From Acrocarpospora macrocephala (GTDB taxonomy: Bacteria; Actinomycetota; Actinomycetes; Streptosporangiales; Streptosporangiaceae): a DNA stretch of 64,000 nt. The stretch lies in assembly GCF_009687865.1 (NCBI RefSeq), contig NZ_BLAE01000029.1:62001-126000 (forward strand), in the 5' to 3' direction. The translations under genes and the position numbers were made by a program. Shown one piece after another: positions 33,951-41,418 of this stretch; within the stretch, counting starts at the first letter, position 1, and every line of letters begins with the position of its first letter. The notes under the pieces were generated by a model, which had not been told where the DNA came from, made no database searches, and was given only the letters and a program-made list of their open reading frames with translations.

Positions 33951-36373
33951 ACGGTCTGTTTGACCCCTGTTCTGTCGCGGTGGTGGGTGCGTCGGATGAT
34001 CCGGCCAAATGGGGTTACTGGCTGGCCAAGGGTGCGTTGCGTGGGGTCGGTCGTCGAGAGGTGTATCTGATCAATGGCCGGGTTGGGCGGGTTCAAGGCC
34101 AGCGTGCCTATCGGCAGCTTTCCGATCTTCCGAGATTTCCGGAACTGGTGGCGATTGTCACGCCGCCCGCTTCGTATGAAGCCGTAGTTGAGGACGCGCT
34201 TTCGGCAGGTGCGCGTTATCTCGTTGGCATCACTGCCGGGGTCGACCGTGCCTATCCCGGCGGTCACGCGGCCCTGGCCGCCCGCGTCCGCGCAGCTGGG
34301 GCACGTCTGCTTGGTCCCACCTGCATGGGTGTGTATGACGGCGCCACCGACCTCGCCCTCACCTGGGGTTCCCTGACTCCGGGCCCGATTGGCGTGGTTT
34401 CCCAGAGTGGCTCGGTCGGCCTCGAAATCGGCTACCTGGCCACTCGCGCGGGCCTCGGCCTCTCCCGTTTCGTGTCCGTCGGGGCCCAAGCCGACCTCAC
34501 TACCGCGGACCTGCTCGACCCGGTCATCACCGCACCCAACACCCGGGTCGTCATTCTCTACCTGGAGGACCTGTCCCTCGGACGATCCCTCATCACCCTC
34601 GCCGACCAGGCCAGGGCGCTCGGCAAACGCGTCATCCTGCTGGCCGTCGGGGGCTCGGCGGCGGGCGAACGCGCGATCAACTCCCACACCGGCGCCCTCG
34701 CCACCCCCGACACGGCGGTGAACGCGCTCTGCGACGCGGCCGGTGTCATCCGCGTCCACACCCCGGCCCAGGCGGTCCACGCCGCCCAGATCTGCCTGGC
34801 CGGCCTCCCTTCGACGAAGCCGCGCCTGGCCGTGGTGGCCGACAGCGGCGGGCAGGGCGCGCTGGCGGCCGAGTTCGCCGAACGCGCGGGACTTGAGGTG
34901 CCCGCACTGTCCCAAGAGACCATCGAAGTGCTCGCGAAGATGCTCCCGGCGGATGCGGGACTGGCCAACCCCATCGACCTCGCAGGGGCCGGTGAAGCCG
35001 ATCTCGGGATATATCCGCGTGTGGCCCACGCGGTCGCCGCCGACGTCGACGTGGTCCTTTTAACCGGATATTTCGGGGCTTACGCGGCCGACAGCCCGGC
35101 GCTCCGCAACATCGAAGAAGCCGCCGCACGTGACCTCCCCGGCGGCCGATGCCTGGTGCACACCATGCGAACCGACGGCCCCACGACCGACGTGCTTCGC
35201 CGCGGCGGCATCCCCGTCTTCGACACGATCGACGACCCCATCAACGCCCTCGCCGCGACTTTCCACGCGAACGAGGGAATCCGCCCAACATCGAACCCGA
35301 CACCCGCGGAAGCCCACGACACTCGTCCGGCACCGGAGGCAGCCACTGGGATCGGTCCGGTACATGAGGAACACGCTGGCAGTGGTCTGGCGTCCGAGAG
35401 GGTCACTGGGATCGGTCCGGCACGTCAGGAACCCGCTGATGGTGGATTGGCACGCGTGGGAGCCGCGGGGATCGGTCCGGCACATCAAGAACACGCTGGC
35501 AGTGGTCTGGCGTCCGAGAGGGTCACTGGGATCGGTCCGGCACATCAGGAACCCGCTGACGGTGGATTGGCACGCGTGGGAGCCGCAGGGATCGGTCCGG
35601 CACATCAAGAACACGCTGGCAGTGGTCTGGCGCCCGAGAGAGTCGCTGGAATCGGTCCGGCACGTCAGGAGCCCGCTGGCGGTGGCTTGCCGTGCGTGGG
35701 AGCCACTGGCGTGGGTCCGGTACCCAGCGGGACCGGTGATATTGGTTCGGTCGGCGGAGTTGACCCCATTCGGGCGGAGTTGGTCGCCAGAGGTTTGGTG
35801 TTTCCCGAAGGGGGATTCGCTGCCACGGCCGATGAGGCCGCGCGGTTGGCGGCTTGGCTGGGTGGGGCGGTGGTGCTCAAGGCTGTTGGGCCTGTGCACA
35901 AGACCGAGGTGGGTGGGGTCGTGCTGGGGCTCACGTCGGCGGGAGCCGTACGCGAGCGGGCTGAGGAGCTGGGCAGGCGGCTGGAGCTGGCCGGGTTTTG
36001 GGTGGAGCGGCAGGTGGGGGGAGGGGTGGAGCTCATTGTCGGGGCGTACCGAGATCGGGAGGTGGGGGTGCTGGTCACGGTGGGGAGTGGGGGAGTGCTG
36101 GCTGAGCTGGTCGCTGATACGGCGACCGCGCTTGGGCCGCTCGATCATGAGGGGGCGTTGCGGCTGATCGGCCGGACGAAGGCGGCCCGGATGCTGGACG
36201 GCTGGCGGGGCGCGCCGCCATGCGACCGGGACGCGGTCGCACGGGCGGTGGTGGCGGTGGGGCAGGTGCTCGCGGCCCATCCCGAGCTTTCCGGAGTGGA
36301 ACTCAACCCGCTACTGGCAAGGCCAGGGGACAGCTTTGCCCTTGATCTTCTTGCAACACTCCGCGACCCGTAA
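33947..36373 (+). CDS. ADP-forming acyl-CoA synthetase (acetate-CoA ligase family) with repeat linker
   Basis: GTG start at 33947, 808 residues. The CoA-binding domain opens DPCSVAVVGASDDPAKWG. The ligase domain has GPIGVVSQSGSVGLEIGYLA, and the phosphohistidine is expected in NSHTGALATPD. The C-terminal ATP-grasp-like part begins EGGFAATADEAARLAAWLG and includes PVHKTEVGGVVLGL. Between them (about 465-592) lie 20-residue repeats HAGSGLASERVTGIGPARQE / PADGGLARVGAAGIGPAHQE. It should make acyl-CoA and ADP/Pi, or run in reverse. The 59-bp duplicate start upstream is odd. Confidence 0.88.
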   Translation: MNGLFDPCSVAVVGASDDPAKWGYWLAKGALRGVGRREVYLINGRVGRVQGQRAYRQLSDLPRFPELVAIVTPPASYEAVVEDALSAGARYLVGITAGVDRAYPGGHAALAARVRAAGARLLGPTCMGVYDGATDLALTWGSLTPGPIGVVSQSGSVGLEIGYLATRAGLGLSRFVSVGAQADLTTADLLDPVITAPNTRVVILYLEDLSLGRSLITLADQARALGKRVILLAVGGSAAGERAINSHTGALATPDTAVNALCDAAGVIRVHTPAQAVHAAQICLAGLPSTKPRLAVVADSGGQGALAAEFAERAGLEVPALSQETIEVLAKMLPADAGLANPIDLAGAGEADLGIYPRVAHAVAADVDVVLLTGYFGAYAADSPALRNIEEAAARDLPGGRCLVHTMRTDGPTTDVLRRGGIPVFDTIDDPINALAATFHANEGIRPTSNPTPAEAHDTRPAPEAATGIGPVHEEHAGSGLASERVTGIGPARQEPADGGLARVGAAGIGPAHQEHAGSGLASERVTGIGPAHQEPADGGLARVGAAGIGPAHQEHAGSGLAPERVAGIGPARQEPAGGGLPCVGATGVGPVPSGTGDIGSVGGVDPIRAELVARGLVFPEGGFAATADEAARLAAWLGGAVVLKAVGPVHKTEVGGVVLGLTSAGAVRERAEELGRRLELAGFWVERQVGGGVELIVGAYRDREVGVLVTVGSGGVLAELVADTATALGPLDHEGALRLIGRTKAARMLDGWRGAPPCDRDAVARAVVAVGQVLAAHPELSGVELNPLLARPGDSFALDLLATLRDP
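35341..35724 (+). repeat. 60-bp repeats (alternating, 120-bp period) in the synthetase linker
   Basis: Six full 60-bp units and a partial seventh, starting at 35341, 35401, 35461, 35521, 35581, 35641 and 35701. Odd and even units form two types, so 120-bp blocks were copied. Adjacent blocks differ by only a few bases. Confidence 0.93.
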
Positions 36374-36510
36374 AGGGGCGGCTGGACGCGGCGATTCGCG
36401 CTAATCTCGACCCGGGCCGCGCCGCCCCCATAGTCTCTGCGCCTTGCTTATATGCCTGAGGCCAGGCTGCGCCTAGTCTGAATTCAACCCGGTAAAGCCT
36501 GGAGTCGCTT

Positions 36511-37704
36511 GTGCCAGAGATTTGCGACGTCGCCATCATCGGTGGCGGAGTGATCGGCAGTGCGATCGCCTACGACCTCAGCTCTGAGGGCCGCAGCGTG
36601 ATCCTCGTGGACGCTGCGGAGGACCTCGGCCTCGGCGCCTCCGACGCGGCCATGGGTGGCATTCTCACCCAGACCGAGACCGCCTGCCTGGGACCGCTGA
36701 GCAGTGTCATCCGCCGTAGCCGCGACCTCTACGAGCCATGGCTGGGCCGGCTCAGGAAGGAGTCCGGCGTCGAGGTGAACGTGCTCGGCGGCGGCGACAT
36801 CCAGGTCGCGCTGGACCGCCAGGAGATGGACCGGCTGCTCAGCGAGGTGCTGCCGCGCTGGCTTGAGGCGCCGTTCGAGGTCCGCCAGCTCACCGCCGCC
36901 GAGGCGCGGGACCTGGAGCCGCTGCTGAGCGACCGGGTGGTGGGCGCGTTCCTGCTGCACGAGGAGCTCGCACTGGACCCGCGCGAGCTGATGGTCGCGC
37001 TGCGCCGCGCGATCGGCCGCTCCTCGGTCACGCTCCGGCTGAACACCCGCGCGGTCCGGGTCGACTCGGGTCCGGCCGCCGCCGAGGTGGTGCTGGCCGA
37101 CGGCTCGGTGATCCAGGCGGGCACGGTCGTGGTCGCCGCCGGATACCTGAGCGGCACGCTGCTGCCGAAGCTCGCCGACCTGATCTTCCCGATCAAGGGT
37201 GAGGCGTTCGACCTGCGCCCGCCGGGCGTCACCGGCTACCCGCTCGACCACCACGTCTTCGCCGAGATCGACTGCGGCGACGAGCGCGGCTACCCCTACC
37301 TGGTGCCCCGCCACGACGGCCGGGTCGCCGTCGGCGTGACGTACGAGGAGAACGTCTTCGACGACACGCCCACCGACAAGGGCCTGCGCGACATCCGCTC
37401 CTGGACCAGCACGGTGATGCCGGCCACCGCCGACTGGGCGCTGGAGCGGCACTGGGCGGGGCTGCGCCCGGCCAGCCCGGACCACGTCCCGATCATCGGC
37501 TACGTGGACGAGCACCAGCGCCTGCTCGCCGCGACCGGCCACTCCGGCCTCGGCGTGACGCTGGCCCCGGTGACGGCGGAGATGGTGACCGACCTGATCC
37601 ACGGCCGGACCGCCGATCCGGAGTTCCAGGAGCGGATGAGGATCTGCAGCCCGGATCGGGACTTCACCGATCCAGCGCTGTCGCCAGCTCCCACAGCTCT
37701 CTGA
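36511..37704 (+). CDS. FAD-dependent oxidoreductase (DAO/sarcosine-glycine oxidase family)
   Basis: GTG start at 36511, 397 residues. The dinucleotide fold reads CDVAIIGGGVIGSAIAYDLS, followed by LGASDAAMGGI. The middle holds VVVAAGYLSG and FPIKGEAFDLRP, and the end has HWAGLRPASPDHVPIIGYV and ATGHSGLGVTLAP. Such enzymes oxidise amines of small amino acids to imines with H2O2. The catabolic operon upstream ends 137 bp before; that gap has no promoter I can defend. The gene converges on and overlaps the next gene by 41 bp. Confidence 0.88.
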   Translation: MPEICDVAIIGGGVIGSAIAYDLSSEGRSVILVDAAEDLGLGASDAAMGGILTQTETACLGPLSSVIRRSRDLYEPWLGRLRKESGVEVNVLGGGDIQVALDRQEMDRLLSEVLPRWLEAPFEVRQLTAAEARDLEPLLSDRVVGAFLLHEELALDPRELMVALRRAIGRSSVTLRLNTRAVRVDSGPAAAEVVLADGSVIQAGTVVVAAGYLSGTLLPKLADLIFPIKGEAFDLRPPGVTGYPLDHHVFAEIDCGDERGYPYLVPRHDGRVAVGVTYEENVFDDTPTDKGLRDIRSWTSTVMPATADWALERHWAGLRPASPDHVPIIGYVDEHQRLLAATGHSGLGVTLAPVTAEMVTDLIHGRTADPEFQERMRICSPDRDFTDPALSPAPTAL

Positions 37705-38617
37705 ACCGCTCGATCCGCTGCCGCACCCGGGGCCGCTCCAGGATCAGCAGGGTGCGTACGAACGTGTGGGTGACCAGCTCACCCACCGACAGCGTGTTGG
37801 ACGCCATGATCTCGTAGCTGACCACGCCGTCGAAGACGATGAAGTCGTCCACGCCGAGCGCCGAGGTGAGCTGGCTCGCGGTGAGCACCCGCACGTCCAC
37901 GCCCGCCGCGACATGCATCCTGCTGATCTGCTGAAATGTCTCCGATCGCACGCGCTCGGGGGTGTCGACGTAGAAGATGCGGCGGATCGTGACCCCGGCC
38001 TTGGCGCGCTCCCGCTGGATCTCCAGGTAGCGCTGCCCGGCGTCGGTGATCCAGAACCCGCCGTCGAACTCGCCCGGACCCTGGTCCACCACGGCCAGGC
38101 TGAGCGCGTCGATGCTGTGCTCCACGTTCCTGGCCAGGCCGAGCAGCCAGTCCCGGTCCTCGCCCTCGTAGGTGACGTCGCCCTCGCCCAGTTCGCGCAG
38201 CAGGGTGGAGATGCGCTCGATCTCGGACTGCGCGAACTTCTGGATCAGCGGCGGCATTTCCTTGTCCACCCCCGTGGCGTTGCGCACCAGCTGCGTCACC
38301 AGGTCGATCTGCACCGCCGACGCCTCCACCAGGCCGAACAGCTCGGTCGCCTCATCGATCCTGGACAGCCCGTCACGCAATTCCTGCCGGACGGCGTCGT
38401 TCTGTTTCTCCACCGCGATCAGATGCTGCGCGACGAACGCCGCCGACGCCGCGAACAACGAGATGAGGATGCTCCACATGTCGTTGACGCCGAGACCCCC
38501 GCCCTGGAACAGCTCGGAAATGCCCCAGACGATGCCGCCGAAGACGAAGCTGATGAGGATCTTCACGAACGAGGGGTTGAGCGAATCTACATCGAACTTC
38601 GACTTCCGGTCGGCCAT
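37664..38617 (-). CDS. Membrane protein of unknown function at the end of the SCO252x-like cassette
   Basis: A 317-residue protein. After a charged N-terminus come two transmembrane helices (about 19-36 and 45-66), a coiled-coil-like helical region (about 68-170) and a mixed alpha/beta C-terminal domain (about 175-317). The order FYVDTPERVRSET...HVAAGVDVRVL...DDFIVFDGVVSYEI loosely recalls phospholipase-D-like folds without an HKD motif. I do not recognise the family. It starts 3 bp after the SCO2521-like gene, so it is probably co-expressed. It may anchor the cassette's products to the membrane. Confidence 0.6.
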   Translation of the reverse strand: MADRKSKFDVDSLNPSFVKILISFVFGGIVWGISELFQGGGLGVNDMWSILISLFAASAAFVAQHLIAVEKQNDAVRQELRDGLSRIDEATELFGLVEASAVQIDLVTQLVRNATGVDKEMPPLIQKFAQSEIERISTLLRELGEGDVTYEGEDRDWLLGLARNVEHSIDALSLAVVDQGPGEFDGGFWITDAGQRYLEIQRERAKAGVTIRRIFYVDTPERVRSETFQQISRMHVAAGVDVRVLTASQLTSALGVDDFIVFDGVVSYEIMASNTLSVGELVTHTFVRTLLILERPRVRQRIERFRELWELATALDR

Positions 38618-38620
38618 ATA

Positions 38621-39538
38621 TCATCCGTTTGTCTCGCGCAGGAGGGCCAGAGTGTTGACCGCGAGCTGGTCGCGGATTCGTTCGACGAGGGACTGCCACT
38701 GCCGGGAGAAGCCGGGCGTGCGTTCCAGGCTCTCCCACAGCGCGGCCAGCGACGGATGGATCCTCGCCCCGGGCATCCACAGGTGCAGCAGCGTGTCGAC
38801 GGCCGGGGCGAGCCGGGCCGACACCTCGGGACGGGAGGCGCCGCCGATGCGGGCCCTCTGGACGATGGTCAACAGGGTGGTCAGCAGCCAGTCGTGCAGC
38901 GCGAGATCCTCACACAGGTCCACGACGGCGGGAGAGAACTCTCCCTGGTGGGTGACTTTGAGCGTGCGCTCCTGGCCTTCGCCGAGCGTGAAGTGCACGC
39001 CGGGCTCGCCGGTCTCGGCCACCCAGCGCAGCCGGGTCCGGTTGCTGCGGAACGGCGCGCGCAGATCCAGCACCGGCGACTCCTGGACCACGTCCATGAA
39101 CCGGTCGCTGACCGAGCCCAGGTCCAGGTGCTCGCCGGGCGCGCCGAAGGCCAGGAACCCGTCGGCCACGTCGGGCCCGGACACCTTGCCCAGCACCTCG
39201 ACCACGCCGGGCCTGGCCAGGTAGTGCGACCAGGGCAGCCGGTAGTTGACCTCGCCGCGCGTTACCCGGACGTACGACGAGCCCTGCAGCACCCGGCCGC
39301 CGGTGATCGACGACCGGGAGACCACCGTGCCGACCCCGCGGATGCGGGCGCGGGAGGCTGACGGCAGGCGGCAGTCCACGCCGGTGAGCAGGTCGGGCGA
39401 GACCGCGTACACGATCGGCCGCCGGGACATCCGCACCCGCTCCCCGGCGAGCAGCCCGAGCACCGCCTGGTGATCCCGCTCCTCGATCTCCGCCGAGTTC
39501 TGCAGCAGACCGGTACGGACTTCTCCCATGATCAGCAT
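38621..39538 (-). CDS. SCO2521 family protein
   Basis: 305 residues, starting MLIMGEVRTGLLQNSA. A beta-rich N-terminal part contains LTGVDCRLPSASRARIRGVG and LPWSHYLARPGVVEV; a helical C-terminal part contains LCEDLALHDWLLTTL and LHLWMPGARIHPSLAALWES. I recognise this pattern as the SCO2521 family, conserved in actinomycetes and of unknown function. There is no signal peptide or membrane segment. It lies fourth in a tightly packed operon. Confidence 0.75.
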   Translation of the reverse strand: MLIMGEVRTGLLQNSAEIEERDHQAVLGLLAGERVRMSRRPIVYAVSPDLLTGVDCRLPSASRARIRGVGTVVSRSSITGGRVLQGSSYVRVTRGEVNYRLPWSHYLARPGVVEVLGKVSGPDVADGFLAFGAPGEHLDLGSVSDRFMDVVQESPVLDLRAPFRSNRTRLRWVAETGEPGVHFTLGEGQERTLKVTHQGEFSPAVVDLCEDLALHDWLLTTLLTIVQRARIGGASRPEVSARLAPAVDTLLHLWMPGARIHPSLAALWESLERTPGFSRQWQSLVERIRDQLAVNTLALLRETNG

Positions 39539-39560
39539 GTCGCCCCCGACCGAGGATGGC

Positions 39561-40505
39561 CTAGAGAAATACGTAGGAGATGCGATCGACCAGCTCTTCT
39601 TCGAGCCGCAGGTCCTCGTCGGAGCTCCGGCTGAGCACCTGCTTGAGGACTTCCTCGTCCACCGAGACCTGGCTGAGAATCGTACGCACAGCCAGCTCCA
39701 CCTGCAGGAACCGGGTCGACAGAACGGACAGGGTCGTGTACGCGCTGAACGGCGTAGCCGACGAGTTCAACTTCACCACCGGCGGAAGATTGTCCCAGCT
39801 CGTGGGAAATCCTCCGTCGACCGCCACCGGCTGCACCGGCAGCTGCCCCTCGTTGCGCAGCAGCCCGAGCCGTAGCAGCTGCCACACCGCGGCCAGGAAC
39901 GGGCACGACCAGGTGCGCCCCCGGCTGTCGTCGTTCCACAGCTCGACGTCCACGAAGATGGAGTGCCCGCGCTTGGCGTTCTGGGTGGGCGCCTCCCACC
40001 GCACCGCCGTCTTCATCGCCTGGCCGGAACCGGCGACCGGCGAGCGGGTCCCGTTGGCCAGCCAGCCCGTCTCGTGGGTGGGCGGGCGCCAGCCCCGGGT
40101 GCCCGGCGGCGGATCGGGCACCAGCCGGTCCTCCACCAGCTTGGCCAGCTTCACCCCGTCCGCCTCCGCGCACGCCGACTCCCTGGCCAGATAATCGATG
40201 ACCAGGTCGTTCTCGGCGGCCGCCGTCAGGATCATGGGCACCAGCTCGCTGGGCGTGCTGAACCGGCTGAAGTAGTCGTCGATCAGGAAGCAGGTGCTGA
40301 TCCTGGCCCGCCCGCCGGGCGTGCGGCTCTGCCAGCTGCGGCGTACGGTCTCCAGCCAGGGCGCCACCGCGGCGAACTGCCGGCGCAGCCGGTCGGGGCC
40401 GGCCTGGAAGTCCTCCATGTAGAGGTGGCCGAGCTCGACCGAGACGTGGGACAGCGGCCCCGACTTGATCTGGCGTTCCGCCGTGACTTCGCTGAAGGAC
40501 GTCAC
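39561..40505 (-). CDS. SCO2522 family protein
   Basis: I use GTG 40505, which overlaps the P-loop gene stop (GTGA) and follows GGGAGG; 314 residues. The signature is LSHVSVELGHLYMEDFQAGP, followed by ARISTCFLIDDYFSRFSTP. A C-terminal region with VDEEVLKQVLSRSSDEDL is helical. It is soluble, with unknown function, and always found beside the variant P-loop protein in the family as I know it. A direct partner role is inferred from coupling only. Confidence 0.75.
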   Translation of the reverse strand: MTSFSEVTAERQIKSGPLSHVSVELGHLYMEDFQAGPDRLRRQFAAVAPWLETVRRSWQSRTPGGRARISTCFLIDDYFSRFSTPSELVPMILTAAAENDLVIDYLARESACAEADGVKLAKLVEDRLVPDPPPGTRGWRPPTHETGWLANGTRSPVAGSGQAMKTAVRWEAPTQNAKRGHSIFVDVELWNDDSRGRTWSCPFLAAVWQLLRLGLLRNEGQLPVQPVAVDGGFPTSWDNLPPVVKLNSSATPFSAYTTLSVLSTRFLQVELAVRTILSQVSVDEEVLKQVLSRSSDEDLRLEEELVDRISYVFL

Positions 40506-41416
40506 AGGCCCTCCCACGCGGTGTCGTCGACGATCTTCTTGGCCAGGTCGTCGAAGGCGAACACGGTCTCCGGATTGGCGATCTCGGTGCCGGCCACGTC
40601 ATCGTCGGAGATCAGCTGCTCCCGCCACTGCAGCACCGGGTCGAGCGGGACCTTGCCGAGCATGGTGGTGAGGCCGACGCCGTGCCTGGTGGCCAGCTCG
40701 CGCAGCTCCCGGTCGATCTCGTTCAGCCAGGAGCGCTGGGCCGGGCGCAGGTGGGCGAAGTCGCCGGAGCCCAGTTCCAGCACGGCGGTGCGGACGAACC
40801 TGATCCGGTCGATCAGCGCGTCCCGGTCGTGGCCGTGCTCCACGCCCACGTCCAGCAGCCCGTGGTCGCCCCGGACCAGGCCGTTGGCGGCGATGATGTG
40901 CTGCCGGGTCCAGCGGTGGAAGACCAGCCAGCGGGCGGGGATGCGGGGCAGCTGGGCGGTGGCGGCCAGGGCCAGATGGGCGGCGAAGGAACGGCCCGCG
41001 CTCAGGTCCACCATGATCAGGTCGAACTGCTCGTGCAGGCCGGCGAACAGCCGGACGCAGCGTTTGAGCATCTCCCCGTCGAAGGTGGCGAACTCGCCGC
41101 CGCCCTCGTCGCCGGGGAGGAGCACCATCTGCCCGGCTCCGGCGGGCTTGGCGCGGATCGCGTCGCGGTCCGACTCGGTCCACACGTCGATCCGGGTGGG
41201 TTCGGGGATCTCGCCTTCCAGGTAGCGATGCATGCCGCCCTTGGTGGTGCCCCGGGAGGCCGTGCTGACCCGGAAGATCGCGCCGACCGTGGGGGAGCCG
41301 AAGTCGAAGTCCAGATAGCAGACGTCCTGGCCCTGCAGCGCCCGCCGATAGACGATGTTGCTGCTGGTCACCGACCGTCCGGTGCCACCCTTGTCGGAGA
41401 TGGCGAACACGAGCAT
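40502..41416 (-). CDS. SCO2523 family variant P-loop (MinD/ParA-like) protein
   Basis: 304 residues. It opens MLVFAISDKGGTGRSVTSSN, a deviant Walker A in which the usual second Lys (GK[ST]) is replaced by Arg while the first signature Lys is kept. A switch-like DFDFGSPT (about 38-46) and a FDLIMVDLSAGRSFA Walker B-like stretch are present. The fold is that of ParA/MinD partition ATPases, but the Arg substitution makes normal nucleotide hydrolysis doubtful. It may bind nucleotide as a switch or act structurally. It is encoded 2 bp after the SCO2524-like gene and coupled to the SCO2522-like gene. Confidence 0.8.
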   Translation of the reverse strand: MLVFAISDKGGTGRSVTSSNIVYRRALQGQDVCYLDFDFGSPTVGAIFRVSTASRGTTKGGMHRYLEGEIPEPTRIDVWTESDRDAIRAKPAGAGQMVLLPGDEGGGEFATFDGEMLKRCVRLFAGLHEQFDLIMVDLSAGRSFAAHLALAATAQLPRIPARWLVFHRWTRQHIIAANGLVRGDHGLLDVGVEHGHDRDALIDRIRFVRTAVLELGSGDFAHLRPAQRSWLNEIDRELRELATRHGVGLTTMLGKVPLDPVLQWREQLISDDDVAGTEIANPETVFAFDDLAKKIVDDTAWEGL

Positions 41417-41418
41417 CG

